This document shows, in pieces, positions 55,056-64,000 of a stretch of 64,000 bases of DNA. The DNA comes from an uncultured Prevotella sp. (GTDB lineage: Bacteria; Bacteroidota; Bacteroidia; Bacteroidales; Bacteroidaceae): NCBI GenBank assembly GCA_938028745.1, contig CALIZL010000036.1, positions 33,573-97,572 of the forward strand. The letters are read 5' to 3'. Within the stretch, counting starts at the first letter, position 1, and each line of letters opens with the position of its first letter. Below the pieces are notes generated by a model, which was not told where the DNA came from, did not search any database, and saw only the letters and a program-made list of their open reading frames with translations. The position numbers and the translations under genes are program-made.

Positions 55056-55086
55056 TTGTGTGCTTTTGTGTTTCTTCGTAACTTTG
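55056..55086 (+). promoter_or_regulatory. cysK promoter TTG-N20-TAACTTTG
   Basis: TTG at 55056-55058 and TAACTTTG at 55079-55086, 41 bases before the cysK ATG. Confidence 0.8.
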
Positions 55087-55127
55087 CACCGTGAAAAGAA
55101 TATTAATCGCAAAAGAAAATAGAACGT

Positions 55128-56075
55128 ATGGCACGTATTGCAAAACGGCTGACCGAGCTAATCGGAGGCACCCCGTTGTTGGAACTTGGTAAGTTTTCGG
55201 TTTCTAACAACCTTGAAACGCCCATCGTGGCAAAGATAGAGAGTTTTAATCCTGGCGGAAGTGTGAAAGATCGCATTGCGCTGGCTATGATTGAGGATGC
55301 CGAACGCAGTGGCGTGCTGAAACCCGGAGCAACCATTATCGAACCTACTAGTGGCAATACGGGTGTGGGTTTGGCGCTTGTGGCTGCCGTGAAGGGCTAC
55401 CAACTCATACTTACCATGCCCGAAACGATGAGCGTTGAACGACGAAACTTGGTGAAGGCATACGGTGCGCAGGTGAAACTTACGCCTGGAAAGGATGGTA
55501 TGAAAGGGGCAATAGAAATGGCGCAACAACTAAGGGAGGAAATTCCTGGGGCAGTAATATTGCAACAATTTGAGAACCTAGCCAACCCCGAACGGCATTA
55601 CGAAACCACGGCACGCGAAATTTGGGCCGATACGAGCGGACAAGTAGATGTGTTTGTGGCTGGTGTTGGTACAGGCGGAACGGTATCAGGTGTTGGAAAA
55701 TACTTGAAAGAGAAAAATCCCAACGTGCGTATCGTGGCTGTTGAACCTGCTGATTCGCCCGTGCTGAGTGGCGGTAAGCCAGGGCCGCACAAGATACAAG
55801 GCATCGGTGCTGGGTTCATTCCCAAAACGTATAATGGCAATGTGGTAGACGAAGTGGTGCAGGTGAGCAACGACGATGCGATACGTACGGGTAGGCAATT
55901 GGCTCAACAAGAGGGTGTGCTGGCTGGTATTTCGTCGGGAGCAGCCGCCTTTGCCGCGGCACAACTGGCTAAACGCCCCGAAAACGCGGGCAAACGCATC
56001 GTTACTTTGTTGCCCGACACGGGCGAACGCTATCTCTCAACGGTGCTGTATGCCTTTGAGGAATATCCTTTGTGA
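55128..56075 (+). CDS. cysK: Cysteine synthase A (O-acetylserine sulfhydrylase)
   Basis: A 315-residue PLP enzyme making cysteine from O-acetylserine and sulfide. PLP Lys47 is in NPGGSVKDR, the phosphate loop TSGNTG is at 74-79, GVGTGGTVSGVGKYL is present, and the C-terminal LLPDTGERYLST completes the CysK signature. Full length. cysE is not adjacent. It has a clear promoter 41 bases upstream. Confidence 0.96.
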   Translation: MARIAKRLTELIGGTPLLELGKFSVSNNLETPIVAKIESFNPGGSVKDRIALAMIEDAERSGVLKPGATIIEPTSGNTGVGLALVAAVKGYQLILTMPETMSVERRNLVKAYGAQVKLTPGKDGMKGAIEMAQQLREEIPGAVILQQFENLANPERHYETTAREIWADTSGQVDVFVAGVGTGGTVSGVGKYLKEKNPNVRIVAVEPADSPVLSGGKPGPHKIQGIGAGFIPKTYNGNVVDEVVQVSNDDAIRTGRQLAQQEGVLAGISSGAAAFAAAQLAKRPENAGKRIVTLLPDTGERYLSTVLYAFEEYPL

Positions 56076-56343
56076 GAAGTTAAGGAGTTAAGAAGTTAAG
56101 GAGTTAAGCCAATAGTTTTGTTGCGTTGGCCATTCCATCATCTTTTAACCCATTCAAGTTAGGAGTTAAGGAGTTATGGAGTTAAGGAGTTAAGCCAATA
56201 GCTTTGCGATGAGGGGCAAACTAACCAAGGGTATTTGTTCATGACAGCAAGGCATTTGGCTTAACTCCTTAACTCCATAACTCCTTAACTCCTTCAAGTA
56301 ATTGGCTTAACTCCTTAACTCCATAACTCCTTAACTCCTCTTT
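56076..56343. repeat. GGAGTTAA repeats forming a large inverted repeat
   Basis: A 38-base arm (56161-56198) is the exact reverse complement of two later arms, 56256-56293 and 56302-56339. The block separates convergent cysK and the aminopeptidase gene and could act as a bidirectional terminator. Confidence 0.9.
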
Positions 56344-57747
56344 TTACAGGTCATCCGCAAACACAGGGTCGTCGTACGACAGCATGATTGGCGTTTGTGC
56401 GGCCATCTTTAGTATGTCGGCCGACACATATTGCTTGTCTACCACCAAACGGAAGAAGAAGTCATTGAACCAATTGTTCGACATAATCAGGTAGCCCTTG
56501 TGTCCGTTGTCGTCTCCCCAGCTGTTTTCAACCTCCCATTTCAATGCCTTACCTTGGCTATCCAGGTCAACAGCCGTTAAGGTCATGGCGTGTGTAGAGC
56601 CGCTGTCGAAGGTGGCAATGCGGTCTGCTTTGTTCATGGGGAACGTTGTTCCGAAGAGTGGTCCGTAGTCAAAGTTGTTGACATCAAGATAGCCCTTGCT
56701 GCGGTCTAGCTGCTTGCCCACATCGTAAGAGCTGTACATCTTATGCCCAGCTTTAAGCGATGCGATGGCCATCTTATGTATTTCTTCCATAGGAAGGTTT
56801 AGATAACGCCAGTTATGTCCGTCGTAGGTATGGCGGTCGTGTTTCACTTCGTACACTTTATAATAGGCGTTGCGGGGATCGTTCATCACCATAATGATGT
56901 TTTCGTTAAGCGAACGGCCCACTGTTTTGTCGTAAAATTGTTTCGGCGTATAGGTCTCAACGGGCGTAATGGCCTTGCCCTCCTTGTTCTTAAAGGCGTA
57001 TTGGAACGACTTAACGGGTTCGCCCAAGGTCAAGGCAAGCATTTTATACACCGTGGCAAGCATCTGTGTCTTGCGTTCTTGTATCTGCGTAGGCTTCGCT
57101 TTGGCAGCAACCATTTTGCGAAGTTCAAGTCCAAACTCGCGCAACTTCGACGAAATCAACTTCGACATGCGGCTAGAGTTCTCGCTCGAATATGTTTCGG
57201 GCATCACGCTTTTGGGCACAAGACCATATTTTTCGGCCAAGTCGGCCACGCCACAGAACGTTCCACCATCGTTAAGCGGATGCTTAAAGAAGAATTGCAC
57301 TTCGGGATCGTTGATGGGTTTCTTAGCACAGTCTACCACACTTTGCAGCATGAGGTTTGCTTTTTCTAGCTGGTCGTAGAAAAAGAGGTAAGCATGCGAA
57401 TACTCAACCGTTAGCGAATCGCTGCGTAAGGCAAAGTCGGCCCTGAGCACATTCAGGCCAGTAAACATCCAGCATCTACCCGAACTCTTTTGGTTGTGAA
57501 TGTTTTGTTTGGGCGTTTCCACGCTAAAATACGCGTCAACGTCGGCGCGACTTTGTGGCGTACGTGCCAACTCGTCGATAGAATTGGTGGCAATGGCATT
57601 AGCGATGGCTCTTTCGGCCGTGGTTTGTTTACCGTTTTGCTGTATCTGTTGCAGCATTTGCAAGGATATTCCACCATCCTTGGTTTGGGCGTTAAGGCTG
57701 CCTACTACTGCCAGGCAAGCCCCCACAATCAGCGTTTTGTTGTTCAT
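56344..57747 (-). CDS. Secreted C1-family aminopeptidase (PepC/bleomycin hydrolase type)
   Basis: A 467-residue papain-fold peptidase with a signal peptide (ACLAVVGSLNAQ). Catalytic Cys92 is in QKSSGRCWMFTG, His in GSTHAMTLTAV and Asn in VENSWGDDNG. Family members are hexameric aminopeptidases, normally cytosolic; the signal peptide suggests a periplasmic version, as often seen in Bacteroidota. The ATG at 57747 is fixed by a promoter ending 26 bases upstream; frames from 57804 would start upstream of transcription. Confidence 0.92.
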   Translation of the reverse strand: MNNKTLIVGACLAVVGSLNAQTKDGGISLQMLQQIQQNGKQTTAERAIANAIATNSIDELARTPQSRADVDAYFSVETPKQNIHNQKSSGRCWMFTGLNVLRADFALRSDSLTVEYSHAYLFFYDQLEKANLMLQSVVDCAKKPINDPEVQFFFKHPLNDGGTFCGVADLAEKYGLVPKSVMPETYSSENSSRMSKLISSKLREFGLELRKMVAAKAKPTQIQERKTQMLATVYKMLALTLGEPVKSFQYAFKNKEGKAITPVETYTPKQFYDKTVGRSLNENIIMVMNDPRNAYYKVYEVKHDRHTYDGHNWRYLNLPMEEIHKMAIASLKAGHKMYSSYDVGKQLDRSKGYLDVNNFDYGPLFGTTFPMNKADRIATFDSGSTHAMTLTAVDLDSQGKALKWEVENSWGDDNGHKGYLIMSNNWFNDFFFRLVVDKQYVSADILKMAAQTPIMLSYDDPVFADDL

Positions 57748-57773
57748 AAGTTGTTTGGGTTTGTATTTTTGCA

Positions 57774-57805
57774 CAAAGTTAGCAATAAAAACCATCATGA
57801 GCAAA
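57774..57805 (-). promoter_or_regulatory. Consensus promoter TTTG-N20-TAACTTTG
   Basis: Minus-strand TTTG (57805-57802) and TAACTTTG (57781-57774), just upstream of the aminopeptidase start. The rest of the gap to 58037 holds nothing recognisable. Confidence 0.85.
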
Positions 57806-58037
57806 CTGCTTACGCCCTATTTGTTGGTGCGGGATGGATTAGTGGGGGCGCTTATTGGGGGAGGGGAGTAGTTCTTTTGGTCTGGCTAGTTCATGTTGTT
57901 TATCTAGTTGTTTTAGTGAGGATAGGCCGATAAGCCCAACTAGGCTAACTATTATGGGCAGCTAAAACCAATCTTGTTGCTATCGTTAATTAGTGTTGTT
58001 AGTCAATGCTGCGTTTCCTTTTTTCTTCTATTTTGAT

Positions 58038-58045
58038 TATATTTG
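58038..58045 (+). promoter_or_regulatory. -7 element for the receptor-like gene
   Basis: TATATTTG, 55 bases before the ATG at 58101. Confidence 0.55.
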
Positions 58046-58100
58046 CAAAGGCTATGGTTTTGGAAAATAACCTTATCGTTTGTTCATTAATTTCAAAGGC

Positions 58101-60203
58101 ATGATGGAGAATATGGTTCATAGATTGTTGTTGGGGAGAAAATGTTGGCGCCTGTTTTTGCTTTCTCTCCTTTTGGCACCAGTAAATATGCGCGCACATG
58201 TGGCTACACCAACAGAGAACGCAGACAGTGTGGCGAGCGAAAAGACTTTGGCGGAGGTGAACGTAATTGCAAAACACCTTACACGCGAGGCCAATCGCAT
58301 CGTGGCTATGCCCACAACCGAACAACGTAAGCATGCACACACGGGCTACGACCTTGTGCGAAACCTTATGATACCTGGAGTTAGCGTAGACCGGAAAACC
58401 TTTAAGGTGAACACACCCGCAGGTGGGGCTACACTTTATATAGATGGGCGCGAGGTGGATGTTCGCGAAGTGCGAGCCTTACGGCCGAGAGATGTGGTTA
58501 AGGTGGAGTATATCGACATGCCAACGGGTAAGTATGCCAAGGATGTTGCCGCCTTAAACTTCGTTACCAAGCGCTTAACGCATGGCGGATACACGCAGAT
58601 TGATGCGCTGCAAGGCCTTGGCTTTTTGCAAGGCGACTATAACGCCGTGTCTAAATACTCGGTGAAGAACACCAATTTCAACGCTTGGGCAGGCTATGCC
58701 ATACAACAACCGCAAAACCACATCACGGAGAGCGAACACTTTTCGCTTACAAGTGGCGATGTTGATAGAATGGGCGTGTTGCCCGAACGCTCTACTTTAA
58801 GCATTAACAAGTATGTCCAATGCAGTGTGAGCAGAATGAAAGACCGAGCCACTTGGATGATTAAGGGAGGGCTGAACTACATACGAACATTTGAGAATAA
58901 GGAGGGCGAATGGTATTATACTGGGCCGATAACAGGGCGATTGGCTACTTTACAAAGCGGTGGCGAGCGTAGTCTGCGCCCCGAATTGTTTCTCTATGGA
59001 ACATGGAAAATAGGCGAAAACCAATCAATAGAAACGGTTTACGATGGTTATTATTCGCGAAACCATTATCTTAATAATAACGTGGAGGGTGGAGATACGT
59101 ACAAGTCGGACGTTACGGAGAACTATCTGTACTCGCGATTGGGCGTGTATTACAATCTTAAATTAAAGCATGGCAACAGCTTGTCGTTCAGTTTGTCTGA
59201 ATATTTAAGGCTTAGTAAGTCGCACTATCACAACCTTTTGCCTGCGTGGCAACGCTTGCGCTCGTCTGAAACAATCTTGTTTGTTGACTATACGCAACGT
59301 GTCGGACGATTGCTTTTCGACTTCAAGCCTGGCCTTTCGTACCTAAACTATCGGTTAAAAGGTTACGATGGCATAACGCATGTTACGCCTCGCTTGGGCT
59401 TTTCGGTGGCTAACCGCCTGTCGGATGTGCAACTATTGCGCGCCGAACTTAAACTAGGAAACACTTATCCCACTTTAAACACGGTGAATTATGTAACCCA
59501 ACAAGTGGATAGGGTGATGCTTAGGCGCGGTAATCCCGACATGCACAACTCCATATTATATTCTCCCCGACTAACTTATGGCTTAACTTTCTCGCGTTTG
59601 GCTATGAATGTATCGGCTAGCTATCTGTTTGCCAATCATATTATAACCAATGATTACCATGCCGAGGGCGATAACATGGTGAATACTTTTAGAAGCGACA
59701 CGCGCTATCATGCCCCTTCTTGCTCGTTTTCTACTACTTATCGGCCTTCAAAAATGTTTAATGTAAAGGTGGATGCCAATTGGGAAAGGAATGTGCTGAG
59801 GGGCGGAACACAATTGCAACACACAAAGTGGAGTGCTGCACTTGAAGCCAATTGTTACGTAAACGATTTCGCTTTTTCGGCATCAGTCAAAACGCCCGAA
59901 CGCCAATTGGTTGATAATCATAAGCTGGTAAAAACGGGATGGCTCTACGATATTGCTTTGTCTTGGAACCATAATAATATTGGTGTAGAGATGAATTGCT
60001 CTAACCTCTTCATCAAACGCAATGTAACTACCACCGATTTGCTCGCAGGCGTGTATGCCTATCATGGTGAAAGGCAAAGCGATTGGCATAACCAATATGC
60101 CACATTGAAGATGATTTGGAGTGTGGACTATGGTAAAAAGACACCCAAATCTGTGCGAAATGTCCGCAAAGAGGCCGAAAGTGCCATCTTGAAAGCTGAG
60201 TGA
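58101..60203 (+). CDS. TonB-dependent-receptor-like outer-membrane barrel
   Basis: A 700-residue outer-membrane protein with a basic N-region and signal peptide (LFLLSLLLAPVNMRA). A plug-like domain follows (LAEVNVIAKH, DLVRNLMIPGVSV, GATLYIDGREVDVREVRAL, VVKVEYIDMPTGKYA), then about 550 residues of amphipathic barrel strands. It lacks the usual N-terminal carboxypeptidase-like domain and has no SusD partner. The frame begins with a TTG at 58080; the first ATG is used. The transported substrate is unknown. Confidence 0.82.
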   Translation: MMENMVHRLLLGRKCWRLFLLSLLLAPVNMRAHVATPTENADSVASEKTLAEVNVIAKHLTREANRIVAMPTTEQRKHAHTGYDLVRNLMIPGVSVDRKTFKVNTPAGGATLYIDGREVDVREVRALRPRDVVKVEYIDMPTGKYAKDVAALNFVTKRLTHGGYTQIDALQGLGFLQGDYNAVSKYSVKNTNFNAWAGYAIQQPQNHITESEHFSLTSGDVDRMGVLPERSTLSINKYVQCSVSRMKDRATWMIKGGLNYIRTFENKEGEWYYTGPITGRLATLQSGGERSLRPELFLYGTWKIGENQSIETVYDGYYSRNHYLNNNVEGGDTYKSDVTENYLYSRLGVYYNLKLKHGNSLSFSLSEYLRLSKSHYHNLLPAWQRLRSSETILFVDYTQRVGRLLFDFKPGLSYLNYRLKGYDGITHVTPRLGFSVANRLSDVQLLRAELKLGNTYPTLNTVNYVTQQVDRVMLRRGNPDMHNSILYSPRLTYGLTFSRLAMNVSASYLFANHIITNDYHAEGDNMVNTFRSDTRYHAPSCSFSTTYRPSKMFNVKVDANWERNVLRGGTQLQHTKWSAALEANCYVNDFAFSASVKTPERQLVDNHKLVKTGWLYDIALSWNHNNIGVEMNCSNLFIKRNVTTTDLLAGVYAYHGERQSDWHNQYATLKMIWSVDYGKKTPKSVRNVRKEAESAILKAE

Positions 60204-60211
60204 GGTGGGGG

Positions 60212-60760
60212 TTACAGGCTTTCTTTGCCCATCTTAAACAAACTAAAATTGACACTGCCGTATGCCCGATGTTCCACGAAATGGGCATGTTGGGAGAAGT
60301 CGTTGCCTTTTCCGTGTTCGAAAACAAATACGCCGTCGGGTTTAAGTAATTGGTGTTGGAAAATCAAATCGGGTATTTTCTCCAATTCGGGTAAGGCGTA
60401 TGGCGGGTCGGCAAAGATAAAATCGAACTGTTGGCGGCAGCTTTTGATGAACCGAAACACGTCGCCACGGATAAGCAAACTCTTGTCTGTACCCAGTTTT
60501 GTGGTGCATTGGCGAATGAAGTTGGCGTGTTCGCGGTCGGTTTCCACGCTCACCACGTTGGCACATCCCCTTGAAAGCAGTTCCAGCGAGATGCTGCCCG
60601 TGCCTGCAAAGAGGTCTAATGCCGTGGCATCCTCAAAATCTACGTATGCGTTTAGCACGTTAAAGATGTTCTCTTTGGCGAAATCGGTTGTGGGTCGGGC
60701 CTTAAACGAGCGAGGAATGTCGAAGTGCCTGCCTTTATATAGTCCGGTAATGATGCGCAT
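60212..60760 (-). CDS. rsmD: 16S rRNA (guanine966-N2)-methyltransferase RsmD
   Basis: A 182-residue SAM-dependent methyltransferase acting on G966 of 16S rRNA. SAM motif LDLFAGTGSISLELLSRG and catalytic motif FADPPYALPEL are present; the N-terminus MRIITGLYKGRHFDIP is typical. It follows the DUF3822 gene by 48 bases on the same strand, an arrangement common in Bacteroidota. Confidence 0.95.
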   Translation of the reverse strand: MRIITGLYKGRHFDIPRSFKARPTTDFAKENIFNVLNAYVDFEDATALDLFAGTGSISLELLSRGCANVVSVETDREHANFIRQCTTKLGTDKSLLIRGDVFRFIKSCRQQFDFIFADPPYALPELEKIPDLIFQHQLLKPDGVFVFEHGKGNDFSQHAHFVEHRAYGSVNFSLFKMGKESL

Positions 60761-60808
60761 GATGGGTGGGTTTGTTTGGGTGATTGGGGCGTGGTTGTTG
60801 GGGAAAGC

Positions 60809-61642
60809 TTATCTTACGCCCTCTTTAACGCCCCTAACGAAGATGGTCATAAGGTCGTAGGGCAGCCCTTCAATGGCTGTGATGGATGCCCGATTGAAGT
60901 CGGCCACGGGGTTGGCCACGTATGTTTTCTTCACAAACTCCAGCAGTGCGGTCTTCGTCCACTCCTTGTCGGGGATGTCGCCCGAAAGGTGCAGCTCGTC
61001 TTGCATGCTGTCGAACCCCAGCTGTTTCCACACATAAAGGATGAAATATACGGCATCGCGCGAGCTGTTGGTGTCGAAAGCGTTGCTAAATTTAAATCTG
61101 TTCTTGCCAAACGAGAACACTTCTAGGCGCTTGTCATGGAAGTAAGCGTATAGCTTGCGCCTACTTCCCGTAAAGCTACGGCGGTGTAAATGCGTCCACA
61201 CACCTTTCATCAGCGGCGTTATGCGCACGTCGGCAAAGTGGTCGTCAACCACTAATTTAAGGTCTTTGTTCACGGCGAAGGCTGCCACCGCATTGAGATC
61301 GGGCAGCACATGGTGCATCATGGTGTCGGCATCGGCCAAAACCATGGTGCGATGGTATAGTTGTCGCACGTCTTCCTCTTGGAACTCGTCGATGGGAACA
61401 AGCATAACGGGTGTGTCTACCAATAGGTTTGCACGCTTGTAGCCACGAAGTAGCAAGGTGGATGTCTTGAAAGCCTCGCGTAAGTTGGCCGCAACAGAGA
61501 TGCCGCTACGAACGGTATAGGGTTCGAAAAACAAGTTTGTCTGCACCGTAGGGTCAACTGCGGCGAAGGAAAGCGTGTTGCGTGTGGCGCGTATCACCAG
61601 TCGCGTTTGCTGTATATGTAGGTCGGGGGCAGTCTCCTGCAT
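60809..61642 (-). CDS. DUF3822 family protein
   Basis: A 277-residue cytoplasmic protein of the Bacteroidota-specific DUF3822 family. An actin-like/ASKHA-type fold is possible, with repeated segments such as ADADTMMHHVLPDLNAVAAF and ISVAANLREAF. No catalytic motif is evident. Its conserved place upstream of rsmD suggests cotranscription rather than a proven shared function. Confidence 0.78.
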   Translation of the reverse strand: MQETAPDLHIQQTRLVIRATRNTLSFAAVDPTVQTNLFFEPYTVRSGISVAANLREAFKTSTLLLRGYKRANLLVDTPVMLVPIDEFQEEDVRQLYHRTMVLADADTMMHHVLPDLNAVAAFAVNKDLKLVVDDHFADVRITPLMKGVWTHLHRRSFTGSRRKLYAYFHDKRLEVFSFGKNRFKFSNAFDTNSSRDAVYFILYVWKQLGFDSMQDELHLSGDIPDKEWTKTALLEFVKKTYVANPVADFNRASITAIEGLPYDLMTIFVRGVKEGVR

Positions 61643-61657
61643 GGCTTTGGGTGGGGT

Positions 61658-61747
61658 TTAAGCGGCGGCGCGGACGATGCTTAGCACGCATAGGGCCAGC
61701 AATACTACTGCGCAAAACGCCAAGATGTAATTAATGTTTACTTTCAT
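61658..61747 (-). CDS. Possible 29-residue membrane protein
   Basis: A frame reading MKVNINYILAFCAVVLLALC followed by VLSIVRAAA: one membrane helix and a short basic end. It ends 15 bases before the DUF3822 start on the same strand. A TAATTTTG element lies upstream near 61833-61840 on the minus strand. It is short but well formed. Confidence 0.45.
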   Translation of the reverse strand: MKVNINYILAFCAVVLLALCVLSIVRAAA

Positions 61748-61769
61748 TCGGTGTTCGGGATACTTTTCC

Positions 61770-61777
61770 TAACTTTG
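61770..61777 (+). promoter_or_regulatory. -7 element for the RecD-like helicase gene
   Basis: TAACTTTG, about 105 bases before the ATG at 61883. Confidence 0.5.
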
Positions 61778-61882
61778 CATTCCGTTGTGTTGGGTACGCC
61801 GTAACAAGGACAAACCTTGCACAACGCTCCTGCAAAATTACAAAAATGTTTGCAAACTTGGTGTTTAAGAAATCAAAAAACA

Positions 61883-63307
61883 ATGATAACCGATGAGATA
61901 AGCCTTCGCCTGACCCAATGTTTCGGCCATAAGCCAACAGCCGAACAGACGTCTGCCATACGCCTGTTCGCCCGTTTTCTGGCGCACAGAAATCCCCATT
62001 CGCTGATGCTGATGCGCGGAAGTGCGGGTACGGGAAAGAGTTCTTTGGCCGGTGCTTTTGTGCGAGCGTTGGCGTTGTTGGGACAAAAAACGGTGCTGAT
62101 GGCACCCACGGGGCGTGCAGCCAAGGTGTTTTCGCTAAACAGTGGCGGGCATGCGGCCTTTACCATCCATCGTAAGATTTACCGGTTGCGTGCCTTTGCT
62201 GGCGTTGGGGGAGAGTATAACCTGAACGATAACCTGCATGCCGACACGTTGTTTATGGTGGACGAGGCCTCGATGGTGGCCAACGGAGGTGGGGCAGAGG
62301 CCGCTTTTGGCAGCGGACGACTGCTCGACGACCTTGTGCGGTATGTATATGCTGGGCGCAATTGCCGTCTTATGCTCATCGGCGACCAAGCTCAGCTGCC
62401 GCCAGTGGGCGAAGAACAGAGTCCTGCACTCGACACACCGTTTATGCAAGGCTATGGCATGGAGGTGTTTGCATGCGACTTAAACGAGGTGGTAAGGCAG
62501 CAATCGGCTAGCGGCATCTTGTTTAACGCCACTTGTTTGCGCCAACTGATGGGGCGCGATGAAGACACGCTGTTGCCACGAATACGCTTGGAGGGGTTCG
62601 CCGACTTGCAAATTGTTCCTGGCGACGAACTTATCGAGACACTCAACACCAGCTATGCTGAGGTGGGAATGGACGAAACCATCGTGGTGACACGCAGCAA
62701 CAAGCGGGCGAACGTTTTTAACCAAGGCATCAGAAACACGGTGCTAGGTCGCGAAGAACTGCTTACCACGGGCGATTTGCTGATGGTGGTGAAGAACAAT
62801 TACCATTGGACGGAGAAAGAACGGAGCACTATTGGCTTTCTTGCCAATGGCGACAGGGCGCGCGTGCTGCGTGTAAGAAACGAACAAACGGCTCACGGCT
62901 TGCGCTTTGCCGATGTGTGGTTGCAGCTTACCGACTACGAGAACGAAGAATTGCAAGTAACGGTTGTGCTAGACAGTTTGCTTTCTGAGTCGCCTGCGCT
63001 CACGGCTCAGCAAAACGAGGCACTATATAATAATGTGTTGAACGATTACGCTGATATTCCTTTGAAAGCCGATAGAATGAAGATGGTAAAAGGTGATGCC
63101 TTCTTCAATGCTTTGCAGGTGAAGTTCGCTTACGCCGTTACTTGCCATAAGGCGCAGGGTGGACAATGGGAACATGTGTTTCTTGATCAAGGCTATGTGC
63201 CAGAAGACACGTCGCGTTCTGATTACTTACATTGGCTGTACACGGCTTTTACGCGTGCCAAAAGCAAATTGTTTTTGGTGAATTGGCCGAAGAATCAGGT
63301 GGAATAA
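61883..63307 (+). CDS. RecD-like superfamily 1 DNA helicase
   Basis: A 474-residue ATP-dependent DNA helicase of the RecD2/UvrD-like type, without RecBC partners. Walker A GSAGTGKSS is at 46-54; motif Ia VLMAPTGRAAKVFS, Walker B LFMVDEASMV, LMLIGDQAQLPPVG, and the C-terminal UvrD_C_2 part with YAVTCHKAQGGQWEHV and WLYTAFTRAKSKLFLV follow. The start at 61883 gives the usual MITDEI-like N-terminus; an upstream ATG at 61817 adds an unsupported 22 residues. It probably acts in replication-fork or repair processing. Confidence 0.92.
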   Translation: MITDEISLRLTQCFGHKPTAEQTSAIRLFARFLAHRNPHSLMLMRGSAGTGKSSLAGAFVRALALLGQKTVLMAPTGRAAKVFSLNSGGHAAFTIHRKIYRLRAFAGVGGEYNLNDNLHADTLFMVDEASMVANGGGAEAAFGSGRLLDDLVRYVYAGRNCRLMLIGDQAQLPPVGEEQSPALDTPFMQGYGMEVFACDLNEVVRQQSASGILFNATCLRQLMGRDEDTLLPRIRLEGFADLQIVPGDELIETLNTSYAEVGMDETIVVTRSNKRANVFNQGIRNTVLGREELLTTGDLLMVVKNNYHWTEKERSTIGFLANGDRARVLRVRNEQTAHGLRFADVWLQLTDYENEELQVTVVLDSLLSESPALTAQQNEALYNNVLNDYADIPLKADRMKMVKGDAFFNALQVKFAYAVTCHKAQGGQWEHVFLDQGYVPEDTSRSDYLHWLYTAFTRAKSKLFLVNWPKNQVE

Positions 63308-63495
63308 AGAGCCTCAACGCAGTCCATAACGGGCTTTATACCCAACCTCTCTCCAAAGGGAAAGGGGAATGATGTGCTTTTCCAATTGCGTTGTAAGGCA
63401 CAGATTGAAGGGTGGTTTGAGGGTTTCACTGCCGTGTTTGGTAAGTATGGTGGCTGTTGTAATTATACTTGTTCAATACGTTTTTTGCAACCAAT
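63308..63495. other. Gap after the helicase gene
   Basis: Contains a CCTCTCTCCAAAGGGAAAGGGG-like imperfect palindrome near 63342 (18 bases shown in part) and no gene. Confidence 0.4.
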
Positions 63496-63630
63496 GCAGT
63501 ACAAGCTATCTTGTACTGCGAGTACAAGTGGCTTGTAGTCACACTACAGACTACTTGTAGCCACGCTACAAGCCGCTTGTAGTCGCACTACAAACCGCTT
63601 GTAGTCGCACTACAAACCGCTTATAGTGTC
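63496..63630. repeat. Array of tandem palindromes CTACAAGCCGCTTGTAG
   Basis: Six to seven units at about 22-24-base spacing, the same family as 4168-4272 but with a CCG centre and TCGCA spacer. Confidence 0.85.
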
Positions 63631-63699
63631 AGTCTTTATTGCTAGTAGCCTCACAAACAAAGTTGGTAGTGACGAAAGTTGATGCTGACTGGTTAATAA

Positions 63700-64000
63700 T
63701 TTAAGGAGTTCATTTTAGGAGTTAAGGAGTTTATTTTAGGAGTTAAGGAGTTCATTTTAGGAGTTAAGGAGTTATGGAGTTAAGGAGTTAAGCCAAATGC
63801 CTTGATGCGGGGTGGTCGCTATTTTTAGGAGTTAAGGAGTTAAGCCAAATGCCTTGATGCGGAGTGATTGCTATTTTTAGGAGTTAAGCCAAATGCCTTG
63901 TTGTGGAGTGGTTGTTATTTTTAGGAGTTAAGGAGTTTGGAGTTGAGGAGTTAAGCCAAATGCCTTGATGGCGTTAGCCATTTTTTCACCTTTTCACCCT
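63700..64000. repeat. GGAGTTAA / GCCAAATGCCTTG / TTTTCACC composite repeats
   Basis: Repeated GGAGTTAA units alternate with the GCCAAATGCCTTGATG motif and end in TTTTCACC repeats at the window edge; the same chain as at 13560-13840. Confidence 0.85.

Overview
The window is a chromosomal segment of a Bacteroidota species, most likely Prevotella or a close Prevotellaceae relative. Three things point there. Many genes have the Bacteroidota promoter pattern TTG, about 20 bases, then TAnnTTTG. Several lineage-typical families are present (DUF6155, DUF3822, a DUF6621-like protein, carboxynorspermidine-type saccharopine dehydrogenase, a solitary Wza-like lipoprotein). The gaps between genes are packed with short low-complexity tandem repeats. 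I found no rRNA, tRNA or CRISPR array.

Layout. 1-4 kb: a DUF3298-type lipoprotein, rsmG, a metallo-beta-lactamase-fold hydrolase, ruvC and a small secreted protein. 4.2-11.4 kb: a minus-strand purF-carA-carB cluster linking purine and pyrimidine/arginine precursor synthesis, preceded by a Wza-like export lipoprotein. 11.7-12.1 kb: a probable non-coding transcript. 12.4-24 kb: a YfcE-type phosphodiesterase, a DUF6155 protein, a SpoU/TrmH methyltransferase, a GH20 hexosaminidase, two small envelope proteins, and a coupled pair of a beta-propeller protein and a 1246-residue amidase-propeller protein. 24-27.3 kb: an almost gene-free, repeat-rich region with one lipoprotein gene, flanked by two copies of a long fold-back element. 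27.4-30.4 kb: recA, a saccharopine-dehydrogenase-like enzyme and a DUF6621-like protein.

31.0-42.8 kb is the accessory part and is visibly richer in A+T. It has a ParA-like ATPase overlapping a HEPN protein (plus strand). After an ordinary porin gene comes a tight minus-strand set: Fic, a DNA methyltransferase carrying a nuclease-like N-terminus, an HsdS-like specificity subunit, SIR2 and HerA. The last two resemble known SIR2-HerA antiphage pairs. The joining of SIR2-HerA to a methyltransferase and specificity subunit, with no HsdR gene, is the strongest candidate here for an unusual defence system.

43-64 kb returns to core genes: dnaK, malic enzyme, nhaD, a GNAT acetyltransferase, a DUF4435/ATPase pair resembling a small PARIS/OLD-type system, an EamA transporter, an ADP-ribosylglycohydrolase, cysK, a C1-family aminopeptidase, a TonB-dependent-receptor-like barrel, rsmD, a DUF3822 protein and a RecD-like helicase. 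Several repeat families recur through the window, including tandem palindromes, 22-base arrays and linked GGTGAAAA / GGAGTTAA / GTCAACTT arrays.
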